Source: Paraburkholderia dioscoreae
GTDB lineage: Bacteria > Pseudomonadota > Gammaproteobacteria > Burkholderiales > Burkholderiaceae
Length of the DNA stretch: 64,000 nt
Assembly (NCBI RefSeq): GCF_902459535.1
Contig: NZ_LR699554.1
Span: forward strand, 2,046,001-2,110,000
Direction of reading: 5' to 3'
Both the position numbers and the translations under genes were made by a program. The notes under the pieces were generated by a model. It was not told where the DNA came from, made no database searches, and worked only from the letters and a program-made list of their open reading frames with translations. Of the stretch, positions 7,873 to 16,327 are shown piece by piece; within the stretch, counting starts at the first letter, position 1, and every line of letters begins with the position of its first letter.

Positions 7873-8625
7873 TTAGCGGAAATAACGGGCGGGCGTGTCG
7901 CCGAATGCGTCCCGAAACACCGCGATAAAGGAAGACACGTCGCTGTATCCCACCTCGGGCGCCACCTGCGTGACGCTCGCGCCCGCTCCAAGGCGCTCCA
8001 CCGCGACCAGCAGGCGAAGCTGCTGACGCCACTGCCCAAAGGTGAGTCCCGTTTCCTTGACGAACAGGCGCGCCGCCGTGCGAGCCGTCACGCCGGCGGC
8101 CGCAGCCAGGTCTTCGAGTACTGCGGAGTCCGGCGGGTTCGTGCTCAGCGCATCGGCGATGCGCAGGGCACGCGGATCGCGCGGCCAGTTCAGCCCTAGC
8201 GGCGCGACAGGCAGACCCGGCAGGCGGTCCAGCAATACCTGCACGAGACGCGCGGCCGGTTCGCCGAACGGTTTGGCGTGCGGCAGATCGGCCGCGGCGC
8301 TCAGTAAAGCTGCCACCAGTCGATCCGGCACGATGGCGATGCTGCGGAGCGGCAGCGGCACGGCATCTACGCCGGCATAAAGCGAGCAGAACTGAACGGG
8401 GCCGGTTGCGGACAAGCGGTGCAGCGTGCCGGCGGGTATCCATACCGCGTGCCCCGGCGGCACGACCCAGCGCTCGGTTTCCGTGCGCACGATCAGCACG
8501 CCGGCGCTCGCGTGGATCAGCCGTGCGCGACGATAGGCGCCCAAAGGTTCGTCCAGCGTCTCGTGGTGCTCACCGATCACGAAGGCTGGTTGCTCGACGC
8601 CGTCTGGATCGACAGTCTCCATCAT
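7873..8625 (-). CDS. AraC-family transcriptional regulator with cupin sensor domain
   Basis: About 250 residues. The N-terminal half is a cupin-like sensor (RWVVPPGHAVWIPAGTLHRL). The C-terminal half carries the two AraC helix-turn-helices, LEDLAAAAGVTARTAARLFVKETGLTFGQW and VTQVAPEVGYSDVSSFIAVFRDAFGDTPARYF. It is convergent with the EmrB-like exporter gene, 22 bp apart, and divergent from glutaminase. This short cupin-AraC type often controls a neighbouring exporter gene, but that is only inference here. The start is placed at the MMET methionine (8623-8625); an upstream ATG at 8700 gives an N-terminus that looks non-coding. Confidence 0.86.
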   Translation of the reverse strand: MMETVDPDGVEQPAFVIGEHHETLDEPLGAYRRARLIHASAGVLIVRTETERWVVPPGHAVWIPAGTLHRLSATGPVQFCSLYAGVDAVPLPLRSIAIVPDRLVAALLSAAADLPHAKPFGEPAARLVQVLLDRLPGLPVAPLGLNWPRDPRALRIADALSTNPPDSAVLEDLAAAAGVTARTAARLFVKETGLTFGQWRQQLRLLVAVERLGAGASVTQVAPEVGYSDVSSFIAVFRDAFGDTPARYFR

Positions 8626-8808
8626 GGTGTCCGTTTTGCCCGGTTGGTGCCGGAAAGGCAGCAAGATTAGCATAGCCGGAACGAGGCGCCGGCCGGGCAC
8701 CGGATCGTGGAGGATCGTGCCGGAACACGCCGCGTTGCGACGTGGCGCATAAACAAATCGCTTCGGCTTGCCGCTAAAATCCCGGCTTCAACGGACCGCG
8801 CCTCCTCA

Positions 8809-9723
8809 ATGAACTACGCATCCATCCTCGAACAGATCCACGGTGATCTCCAGCCTTATCTGGGCTCCGGCAAGGTCGCCGATTACATTCCCGAACTCGC
8901 CAGAGTGCCCGACGACAGTTTCGGCATGGCGATCGTCACGGCATCGGGCGAGGTGTTCCGCACCGGCGAGGCCGACACGCGCTTCTCCATTCAGAGCATT
9001 TCCAAGCTGTTCGCCTGCACGATGGCGTTCCGCCTGCTCGGCGACGCGTTGTGGCAGCGCGTGGGGCGCGAGCCGTCCGGCAATGCCTTCAACTCGCTGG
9101 TTCAGCTCGAGGCGGAACAGGGCAAACCGCGCAATCCGTTCATCAACGCGGGCGCGCTGGTCGTCACCGACGTGCTGTGCCGCCGTTTCGTGCAGGCGGA
9201 GACGGCGCTGGTCGAATTCATGCGACGGCTCACGGGCGAAGCAAGCATCGACTACGACTCGCGCGTCGCGCAATCTGAATTGCAGCACGCGCACCGTAAC
9301 CGCGCAATGGCGCATTTCATGGCGAGCTTCGGCAACATGGAGATGCCGCCGGAAGTGGTGGTCGACGCTTATTGCCGTCAATGCGCGATCTCGATGAGCT
9401 GTGTCGAGTTGGCGAAAGCGGCGCTGTTCCTGACCAATCACGGCGTGATACCGGCCACCGGAGAACGGATTCTCGACACGAGTTCGGCCAAGCGTCTTTC
9501 CGCGTTGATGCTGACCTGCGGCACCTATGACGCGGCGGGCGATTTCGTCTACCGCGTCGGCTTGCCGGCGAAGAGCGGCGTGGGCGGCGGGATCGTTGCC
9601 GTGCTGCCGGGCGAGATGGCGGTATGCGTGTGGTCGCCGGGGCTGGACGGCAATGGTAATTCGCTGGCGGGTGTGCTGGCGTTGGAGTGGTTGACGACCT
9701 GCACGGGGCAGTCGATTTTTTGA
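8809..9723 (+). CDS. glsA: Glutaminase A
   Basis: Encodes a 304-residue glutaminase that hydrolyses L-glutamine to glutamate and ammonia in the cytoplasm. The length equals that of the family, which is related to serine beta-lactamases. The catalytic S-x-x-K motif is in RFSIQSISKLFA (about residues 58-69), followed by family blocks GNAFNSLVQLE, GKPRNPFINAGALVVTD and GLPAKSGVGGGIVAV. The start is the ATG at 8809, matching the usual N-terminus (MNYASILEQIH); a longer frame from 8707 has no support. It is monocistronic. A weak stem-loop follows the stop. Confidence 0.95.
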   Translation: MNYASILEQIHGDLQPYLGSGKVADYIPELARVPDDSFGMAIVTASGEVFRTGEADTRFSIQSISKLFACTMAFRLLGDALWQRVGREPSGNAFNSLVQLEAEQGKPRNPFINAGALVVTDVLCRRFVQAETALVEFMRRLTGEASIDYDSRVAQSELQHAHRNRAMAHFMASFGNMEMPPEVVVDAYCRQCAISMSCVELAKAALFLTNHGVIPATGERILDTSSAKRLSALMLTCGTYDAAGDFVYRVGLPAKSGVGGGIVAVLPGEMAVCVWSPGLDGNGNSLAGVLALEWLTTCTGQSIF

Positions 9724-9725
9724 CT

Positions 9726-9743
9726 GCCGCCAATGCGGGCGGC
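9726..9743 (+). terminator. Weak stem-loop after glutaminase
   Basis: gccgcc/ggcggc with a 6-nt loop directly follows the stop codon. There is no T-run, only a short T-rich patch some 10 bases further on. Confidence 0.3.
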
Positions 9744-9928
9744 TTCGCGGGTTATTTCTCTCGGGCGCGGGGGTAACCGGCGCTGAATCTTTCCCGCGGC
9801 AGAAGTCGATCTGATAAGGGCGTTCATTGCGTCGTCTTGCCAACGGCCATTCACAATGGTGCAGCAGGCCGTTGGCGAACGCAATATCCCGCCAGGCGGC
9901 ACGCCGTCTGTTGCGGTCTCGCGCAATC

Positions 9929-10291
9929 TCAGGCCGATTCAGGCTGATTCATGAAGCCTGAGCCAACATCGAAGCCGAGGGCCGTCGACGCGATCATGAT
10001 CCAGGCCTGGCAGCTTCGACTCACGTAGCTACCGGAACGCCGGACGAGTGCGAGTTCGTAGGAAAGCCTGGGATGGGTGAGCGGGATCGCGACCAGCTCC
10101 GACGACGCAATCCTGTTCCAAAGCGTTTGTGGAAAGATAGTCACGCCCATCCCCGAGCGGACCATTGCAATCACGAGGTCCAGGTGACTGCTGCGGCCTG
10201 CGGTCCTTGGTGCGAATCCATGAACACCGCAAGCGCTGCGGATCAGGTCGTTGATTCTGAAATCCTCCGTGAACGTCACAAATGATTCCGC
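9929..10291 (-). pseudogene. LysR-type regulator, 3' fragment only
   Basis: About 120 residues match the C-terminal half of a LysR effector-binding domain: ESFVTFTEDFRINDLIRSACGVHGF, then a segment with LDLVIAMVRSGMGVTIFPQTLW and a final SCQAWIMIASTALG. The DNA-binding helix-turn-helix and the first half of the sensor domain are missing. Upstream of about 10291 the frame stays open but runs antisense into a different gene, so the open frame is accidental. The remnant cannot regulate DNA binding. It abuts a 5'-truncated decarboxylase gene on the other strand, which suggests that one deletion removed both gene starts. Confidence 0.85.
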
Positions 10292-11803
10292 AATGAACTC
10301 AACGCAGCTTATTCGGCGGACGGATATGCGCGCATCCACGGCGTGGCGGCGCTCAGCACCACCTACGGCGTCGGTGAACTGAGTGCAATCAACGGAATCG
10401 CCGGCTCGTTCGCAGAATTTCTGCCCGTATTTCATCTGGTCGGCATGCCGGCTAGCAACGTGCAGAAAGCGCGCCGACTCGTCCACCATACACTGGGCAA
10501 CGGCGAATTCGACATCTTCTATGACATGGCCGCGCCGGTTGTTTGCGCGCGCGCCATTGTGACTCCCGAGAACTGTATCGCGGAAACTGAGCGCCTGATC
10601 GCCGCCGCTCTGCAAGAGCGCCGACCAGTCTACCTGGGCTTTCCTTCGGATTACGCAAATATGCCGGTCGTCGATACGGTCGTACCCGCTGCCGATCACC
10701 GGGCCAGTCCCGCGACCGATCCCGCCTTGCTGAATGCGGCGGTTACAGCGATCGTCGATGCATTGGGTTCAAGCAGGACGGCGTGCATTGTCCCGGGGAT
10801 TCTCGTATCGCGGGCCGGACTCGCAGACAAGGCACTGGCCGTCGTCAACGCTTCCAACCTCCCTTTCACGACGATGTTCATGGACAAATGCGTCCTCGAC
10901 GAGTCGCACCCGAACTACATCGGCATGTATGACGGCAAGCTGATGAACGAACGGGTGTGCGCCTTTGTGGAGGGATGCGATTGCGTGATGGGCATCGGCG
11001 CCATGCTGACCGACTTCAACTCCGGTTCGTTCACCGCGCGGATCGACCGCTCGAAGAGCATCAATATCATGCCCCGCGCGGTTCGCGTCGGCAACGCGTC
11101 CTACGACAATGTGCGCATGGAAGACGTGCTGACCGAACTGGCCCGGAGAATTCCCCGCAAGGAGGTGCCTGCGCCGGCAGTGCAAGGACTGGAAGCACCC
11201 GTCGGCAATCTTGACGGTCCGGTCACCGCCGGGTATCTCTATCCGCGGTGGCAACAGATGTTAAAGCCGAACGATATTGTGATCGCCGAGACGGGAACGA
11301 CATCGATGGGACTCGGTTTTGCTCACATGCCCAAGGGAGCGACCTTCCAGAACCAGACGCTATGGGGTGCAATCGGGTGGGCGACGCCGGCGGCATTCGG
11401 CGCCGCGATCGCCGCCCCTCATCGCAGAACCATTCTGATTACCGGCGAAGGATCTCATCAACTCACCGCGCAAGAGGTTAGCCAGTTTCATCGATTCGGT
11501 CTTAAACCGATCATCTTTGTATTGAACAACGATGGCTACCTCGTCGAGAAGCTGCTTTGCAAAAACCCCGAGTCGTACTACAACGACCTGGCACAATGGA
11601 ACTACTCGAAACTTCCGGAGGCAATGGGTTGTGATGGCTGGTTCACCGCACGCGTGACAACGTGCGCAGAACTCGATCAGGCTATCGCCACGGCTGAATC
11701 ATGCGGCACCGGGGCCTACATCGAGGTAATCGCAGGCCGATATGAAGCGTCGCCGCTTTCGATGAAGCTCCACCAGTCAGTCGATACGCTCTATTCCGCG
11801 TAG
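10292..11803 (+). pseudogene. Pyruvate/indolepyruvate decarboxylase-like TPP enzyme, 5' truncated
   Basis: The frame begins at the family motif NELNAAYSADGYAR, which normally lies about 50 residues into the protein. The rest is near complete: VHHTLGNGEFD with the catalytic His pair, the central domain, AETGTTSMG, and the TPP/Mg site GEGSHQLTAQEVSQ...NNDGY. In pyruvate decarboxylases the Glu that activates the cofactor sits near residue 50, so it is lost here. The first usable codon would be a GTG at 10343 without a ribosome site. GEGS instead of the usual GDGS is an additional oddity. I infer a non-functional remnant unless an alternative start restores a stable but altered protein. Confidence 0.85.
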
Positions 11804-12018
11804 TGCTTAGTATGGCACTTTGCCCTTGCGGCACGATCCTTCCAGCGCGGCCGGTCACACCGATCGGCTGCAGCGGCCGAATTTCGCATCCCGCCGAAAG
11901 TCATCGAATGGGCATGCAGCGGCCTTCAACAGAAGTTCGCACTTGCCCGCAGTGGACACTGGCCGCGGGCCGCCGTCGCAGATGACCTGCCCCGCGTTCG
12001 TTCATGCCGGCGACATGG

Positions 12019-13074
12019 TTACAGTGTTTGATCCGGCCGTTGTTCGATTACCCCAAACCAGCCCATACCGCGATAAGTCTCATAGCCGGGCGTCAGAGCA
12101 TATCCGACAAGCGATCCCGCAGCCGTACGGTAAGTTCCGATATCGGCGGTATTCGGCGGCAGGTCGAAACGCATATTTTCGCGGCCCGCTGTTGCGGAGG
12201 AAGCGATCACCCGGCCGCTTGCGTCAATGATCATGCAGCGCGTCCGGTCCCGTTCCCCGGCGGTCAACCGGACGCTATTGACGACAGTCGACGCCTGCTT
12301 GGCCCAATCGAAGAACACGGCCAGAACGCCGACGACCTTTCCGTTACTCGCTCCGCCCTCCCGAACCGCCGTCGCGTAGGTGGCAACCTGCGCGCCGCTC
12401 AATTCCGCGGCGATGTCCACGTTGGCGGTTGCGTACTCATCGCCGGACCGCGTGGCGAGCGCCGCAGCGAACCAGTCATGCTGGACCGCGTTCACTGTGT
12501 CCACGACCGGAAATAGCGAAGGTCTTCCGTTTGCAACGACGCGACCCTCGGTATCCAACACCCAGATGTCGAGGTAAACCGTGTAACTATCCAGGATGAC
12601 CGACAGTCGCTCTGCCGCATGCGCGGCAGCCGACTCCGAATCGCTTGTCATGCAATCGACAACCGCTGTATCGGTTGCCCACCAACGCACGTCGCATGAG
12701 CGTTCGTAGAGGTTGCGGTCAATCACGTCTATCATGTTCAACGCAAGGTCGGTCAGGCGTTGACCCTGCTGTCGCTCGAGTTCCGTCACCATACGTTCAC
12801 TGAGGCCGGCCAATTCCTTACCGAGTTCGCCGGTAAGTTGTCCGATCCGACCGGACACGTTCTTGACCTGGTTGGCGACGACCGCAAAGCCGCGCCCGGC
12901 TTCTCCGGCCCGAGCAGCTTCGATCAAGGCGTTGATGGCCAGATAGGTCGCCTCACGGTTGATCATGTCGATATCGGCGATCTTATCCCTCGATATCTTG
13001 CGCACTTCGCGGGTCAGTTCGGCGATGATCGCGCCTTCTGACGATTGACGTGGTTTGGCCTGCTCTACGGACAT
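12019..13074 (-). CDS. Soluble MCP-like sensor: N-terminal signalling hairpin, C-terminal Cache-like domain
   Basis: A 351-residue protein without transmembrane segments. Residues about 10-95 contain an MCP signalling-tip sequence (INREATYLAINALIEAARAG, then GRGFAVVANQVKNVSGRIGQ). The C-terminal 200 residues resemble a Cache/PAS-type sensor: YLDIWVLDTEGRVVANGRP, HDWFAAALATRSGDEYATA, VVGVLAVFFDWAKQASTV and a CMIIDASGRVIASS strand pair. Classical chemoreceptors have the sensor first, outside the cell, and the tip last. Here the order is reversed and both parts are cytoplasmic. The usual tip motif EIxxITxQTNLLALNAAIE is shifted to MINREATYLAINALIEAA. Whether it joins chemoreceptor arrays is unknown. 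A perfect palindrome lies 62 bp upstream of the start. Confidence 0.8.
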   Translation of the reverse strand: MSVEQAKPRQSSEGAIIAELTREVRKISRDKIADIDMINREATYLAINALIEAARAGEAGRGFAVVANQVKNVSGRIGQLTGELGKELAGLSERMVTELERQQGQRLTDLALNMIDVIDRNLYERSCDVRWWATDTAVVDCMTSDSESAAAHAAERLSVILDSYTVYLDIWVLDTEGRVVANGRPSLFPVVDTVNAVQHDWFAAALATRSGDEYATANVDIAAELSGAQVATYATAVREGGASNGKVVGVLAVFFDWAKQASTVVNSVRLTAGERDRTRCMIIDASGRVIASSATAGRENMRFDLPPNTADIGTYRTAAGSLVGYALTPGYETYRGMGWFGVIEQRPDQTL

Positions 13075-13135
13075 CTTATGTATCCCAGTTGCATGCGAGG
13101 CATGGGCGCTCGTGGCTGCCCTGCCGGTTCGGAGA

Positions 13136-13151
13136 GTTAATCCGGATTAAC
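13136..13151. promoter_or_regulatory. 16-bp perfect palindrome upstream of the MCP-like gene
   Basis: GTTAATCCGGATTAAC is a perfect palindrome, 62 bp upstream of the MCP-like start and 271 bp upstream of the HAF gene. It shares 12 of 16 positions, G.TAATC..GATTA.C, with a second palindrome at 14270. This suggests binding sites for one dimeric regulator. Confidence 0.6.
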
Positions 13152-13344
13152 GGCATTCGAAACGCATTTCTTAAGGACAAAAAGACTAATAAGCTGGAGA
13201 TTTTATGCGCCATTTTCGTGCGCACCGATGCTGTGCGTTTTCTGTCGTCAATTGTGCCGACCGAGACATGACGTGCAGCCCCGCCACCCGATATCGAAAG
13301 CTTGCCCCGCCCTCCATGTCACTAATTTGCCTTACTAATAAACG

Positions 13345-13372
13345 TTGAACAAATCATTCCTTAGACTAGACT
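13345..13372 (+). promoter_or_regulatory. Candidate promoter of the HAF-repeat gene
   Basis: TTGAAC (13345-13350) and TAGACT (13367-13372) with 16-bp spacing lie in an AT-rich stretch about 50 bp upstream of the start codon at 13422. The rest of the 347-bp gap from 13075 holds the 13136 palindrome and no gene. Confidence 0.4.
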
Positions 13373-13421
13373 GATCAACAACTTCTGCGCACGTTTTCAT
13401 TCCCACCATGCGGAGCGGACA

Positions 13422-14066
13422 ATGAGCCGATCCATACGCCATGTATTTTGCAATGCAAACCATCTTCGCCGCACGCTAACTGTTTTCACTCTGTTTACAG
13501 CCGCCGCATTCCAGCCGGCCGCAGCCCAAAGCCATCACATCGTCGACCTCGGCACGCTCCCAGGCGGCGATATCAGCCAGGCTCCCGCGCTCAACGAGCG
13601 CGGCCAGGCTGTCGGTTATTCGACCCTCGCGAGCGGCGACCAGCACGCCACGCTGTATGAGAACGGCAAGGCAATCGACCTGGGTACGCTCGGCGGCACC
13701 GTAGGCGCCGCTTACGGGATCAACAGTCGTGGCCAGATAGTCGGTTCGTCGACCACCGCAAGCGGAAGCATGCACGCCTTTCTGTTCGAGCGCGGCGTGA
13801 TGAAAGACCTGGGTACGCTCCCCGGCGGTGGCAGCAGCGCCGCTTATGGGATCAACGATCGTGGCCAGATAGTTGGCTCGTCGACTGCCGCGAGCGGGTA
13901 CGCACATGCCTTTCTGTTCGAGCACGGCGTGATGAAAGACCTCGGCATGCTCCCCGGCGGCAACCAGAGTATTGCTCAAGGGATCAACAATCGCGGTCAG
14001 ATCGCCGGTTACTCCGCGACAGCCTACTCTCCGTGGCACGCTGTTCTCTGGAGGCCAGAACGGTGA
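13422..14066 (+). CDS. Secreted HAF-repeat protein
   Basis: A 214-residue exported protein. A signal peptide (LTVFTLFTAAAFQPAAAQ) likely ends at AAA-Q near residue 36. The mature part consists of four tandem repeats of about 43 residues with the pattern DLGTLPGG...AYGINxRGQIVGSSTxASGxxHAFLFExG, the HAF (extracellular repeat) family. The function of these repeats is unknown; they probably form a beta-propeller-like or solenoid surface. The start ATG has CGGAG at good spacing. The repeats are also highly similar at DNA level, so copy number may vary between strains. It lies between two matching palindromes and upstream of a porin gene. Confidence 0.85.
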   Translation: MSRSIRHVFCNANHLRRTLTVFTLFTAAAFQPAAAQSHHIVDLGTLPGGDISQAPALNERGQAVGYSTLASGDQHATLYENGKAIDLGTLGGTVGAAYGINSRGQIVGSSTTASGSMHAFLFERGVMKDLGTLPGGGSSAAYGINDRGQIVGSSTAASGYAHAFLFEHGVMKDLGMLPGGNQSIAQGINNRGQIAGYSATAYSPWHAVLWRPER

Positions 14067-14203
14067 CGGCCTGGCCGGTCAGAGCCCAGGTCGCTTGATG
14101 ACCGAAGCTCCTGCCGCCCGCGCGCACATTCTTCGATCGGCAACGCCCTCACGTGATCGCATATTAATTGCGCGCCGCAACTTCGGTTTTTCCAATCCAG
14201 CGG

Positions 14204-14285
14204 ATTGAAATTCAATTATTATTTCAGCACCAATCCGGCAAAAACCAGTCAACCAATAAATATCGATTTGGTAATCGCGATTACC
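14204..14285. promoter_or_regulatory. Palindromes in the AT-rich region upstream of the porin
   Basis: GGTAATCGCGATTACC (14270-14285) is a perfect 16-bp palindrome flanked by a further tatcg/cgata pair (14261-14265 and 14287-14291). Nearby, attgaa-a-ttcaat (14204-14216) is also a perfect palindrome. They lie in the 549-bp non-coding gap 14067-14615, which is much richer in A+T than its surroundings and contains no recognisable gene. Confidence 0.55.
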
Positions 14286-14504
14286 GCGATAGACCGATTC
14301 CCCCTACGCCCGGGCGCCTGGCTCAGCATTTGAATAATCCATAACAGACTATTCCTGAAAACAGGCTTTATCGGCCGCGGCGCCTACGTCGACTATATGC
14401 CCACGTCATGCGTTGCCCCGGAACGTGGACGTCCCCAATTCCGACGACCAGCCATTTACACGACCAGACCTCACAAAATCCTGCCCGCAGCTAAATATAC
14501 GAAA

Positions 14505-14528
14505 GCATTTTCTGGAAACAGAAAATGC
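14505..14528 (+). promoter_or_regulatory. Hairpin with GAAA tetraloop in the porin leader
   Basis: gcattttctg/cagaaaatgc form a perfect 10-bp stem closed by the stable GNRA-type tetraloop gaaa, 87 nt upstream of the porin start codon. No T-run follows. It could be an mRNA stability element, a small-RNA target structure or a DNA operator. Confidence 0.5.
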
Positions 14529-14615
14529 AATCCATAAAATAGAATGTTCGGATTAATAACCCCGCGTAGCCACATCGAAATATATCGCAACCCTCGCAAA
14601 TCCTCATATTAATAT

Positions 14616-15797
14616 ATGAATAAAATAAATTTGAAAATAGACATTCGGGCAACAACCGTTTTGCTTTTGCTCATCAGTCCGACCCTGCACGCACAAAGCT
14701 CGGTGCGTCTGTCAGGATCGATCGACGCGGGCGTCGCCTACGTCAGCGACATCGGCAACGCCAATGGTCATCAAAGTGCCTGGCAGGCGAAGAACGGCGA
14801 CATCAACATCAGCCGCTGGGCCTTGTCGGGCAACGAGCAGATCTCCAGCGATCTCAGCGCGGTCTTCACGCTGACCAACGGTTTCAGCGTGATGAACGGC
14901 ACCGCCGCGCAACAAGGCCGCCTGTTTGGTTTTCAGTCGTGGATGGGACTTGCTTCCCAGTCGAAAGGCACGCTCACATTCGGTCGTCAGTTCGACGAAG
15001 TGGTCCAGTTCGTCGAGCCATTCGCGCTGGGCGGAACACGATACGGCGGTACAGCCTTCGCGCACGTTTTCGACAACGACAACCTCGACAACTACACACG
15101 CACGAACAATTCAGTCAAATACACGAGCCCGACGCTGCTGGGCGGACTAAAGTTCGGGGCGCTGTACGGCTTCTCGAACGAAGCGGGCGGCTTTGCGGAC
15201 AACCGGGGCTACAGTTTCGGTCTCGGCTATCAGTACACCAATCTGGACCTCGGCGCAGGCTACTTCCAGTTCAATAACGCATCGAACCTCGCGACGGCCA
15301 ATACGAACGGCGCCGAGCCGGCCGGCGCGCCGTTCAACGCGGCGCGGCAGCGCACCTGGGCGGCGGGCGGCCTTTATCACTTCACCCAGGTGGCGGTCGG
15401 TCTCATACTGAGCGAAACGCGGCTGGACAAGGCTTCGTCGATCAACAACGTGGCTGATACCGCCATCAGCCTTCCCGGCGACGACGTGCGCTTCGACAAC
15501 GTCGAAGTCAACGTGCGCTACGCCGTGACCCCGCGGTGGGATATTTCGGCAGGCTATACGTTCACGCTCGGCCGCTTCGCCACCCCGACGGGCGTGCGCT
15601 ATCCAAAGTGGCATCAGGCCGGCATCGTCAACACCTACTTCCTGTCGCCCCGCACCGACGTCTATGCGGAAGCCATCTATCAACGCGCCAACCAGTTGGG
15701 AGGAACCGGAATTCAGGGTGCGCAGATCTCGAACTTCTCGCGCGCATCCGGGGCAAACCAGTTCGTCGCCGCTTTGGGTTTGCGGCACCGTTTCTAG
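14616..15797 (+). CDS. Outer-membrane porin (Gram-negative OmpC/Porin_4 type)
   Basis: A 393-residue porin with signal peptide (TTVLLLLISPTLHAQ), the typical mature start SSVRLSGSIDAGVAYVSDIG, many alternating beta strands, and the C-terminal LRHRF whose final Phe serves recognition by the outer-membrane assembly machinery. It forms a trimeric diffusion channel for small hydrophilic solutes. The first dozen codons (MNKINLKIDIRA) are strikingly AT-rich and no Shine-Dalgarno sequence precedes the ATG. It is followed by a strong terminator, so it is monocistronic. The AT-rich upstream region and the IS remnant after it suggest an accessory location. Confidence 0.92.
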   Translation: MNKINLKIDIRATTVLLLLISPTLHAQSSVRLSGSIDAGVAYVSDIGNANGHQSAWQAKNGDINISRWALSGNEQISSDLSAVFTLTNGFSVMNGTAAQQGRLFGFQSWMGLASQSKGTLTFGRQFDEVVQFVEPFALGGTRYGGTAFAHVFDNDNLDNYTRTNNSVKYTSPTLLGGLKFGALYGFSNEAGGFADNRGYSFGLGYQYTNLDLGAGYFQFNNASNLATANTNGAEPAGAPFNAARQRTWAAGGLYHFTQVAVGLILSETRLDKASSINNVADTAISLPGDDVRFDNVEVNVRYAVTPRWDISAGYTFTLGRFATPTGVRYPKWHQAGIVNTYFLSPRTDVYAEAIYQRANQLGGTGIQGAQISNFSRASGANQFVAALGLRHRF

Positions 15798-15823
15798 CCG
15801 GCGCGCAACGGCGGGCGCTCCAA

Positions 15824-15852
15824 AGCGGCACCTTTCCGGTGCCGCTTTTTTT
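15824..15852 (+). terminator. Rho-independent terminator of the porin gene
   Basis: agcggcacc/ggtgccgct form a perfect 9-bp stem with loop tttcc, directly followed by seven T residues. It lies 26 bp after the porin stop codon. Confidence 0.9.
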
Positions 15853-15870
15853 CATGCGGGCAGTTCGAAT

Positions 15871-16035
15871 CGAAAGCTCGTGCCGGGTGCCGCTGCCGCG
15901 ATCATGAGCCTGACACGCTCGGCCCAACTCAACGGGCACGACCCGAATGCCTATCTGAAGGACATCCTCACGCGCGTGCCGACCCACAAGGCCAGTGACA
16001 TCGCGGCACTACTGCCACACCGCGTGGCAACCTGC
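15871..16035 (+). pseudogene. IS66-family transposase, C-terminal remnant
   Basis: A frame with no start of its own reads GAAAAIMSLTRSAQLNGHDP followed by NAYLKDILTRVPTHKASDIAALLPHRV. This matches the conserved C-terminal end of IS66-family transposases (SLIxSAxLNGHDPxAYLKDVLxRLPTH...LLPHRW). Everything upstream of this end is gone, and the frame runs past the normal stop. The following 290 bp (16036-16327) contain no intact gene; a cysteine-containing frame ending near 16219 may be another fragment. It marks an old transposition or recombination site next to the porin terminator. Confidence 0.8.
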
Positions 16036-16327
16036 TGTGATCGACGATTAGCAGACCCGTCAAGGCGCGTTCCCTAGCCGCTTACGATTCGTCGCGGTAC
16101 GCGACGTCTATGTGTGCGTGGATTGCTCGGAGGTCGCCACCATTCACGGATCACTCCCCGAGTTCGTTGCCAACGAAGGCTGTCTCGTAACAGGCAACTC
16201 CAAGCCTCGGCGCCGCTAAAGTGATGATAGCGAGCAAGCTGCGTCCTTCAGGTTCCGGCGTACCGGTCCTGTTGAAAGCATTCGAAGTATGTCCTGGCGC
16301 GCCGCGTCGCGTGAGTCAGCGCGTCAT

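Noticed and set aside
6116..7876. Long Arg/His-rich frame overlapping the EmrB-like exporter
   Set aside because: It is the shadow of the exporter gene in another frame; the exporter has membrane helices and family motifs, the shadow has none.
10343..11803. Treating the decarboxylase as an intact gene with a GTG start at 10343
   Set aside because: The conserved sequence continues upstream of 10343 in frame to about 10292 and then stops at a junction, so the gene is truncated and not naturally short.
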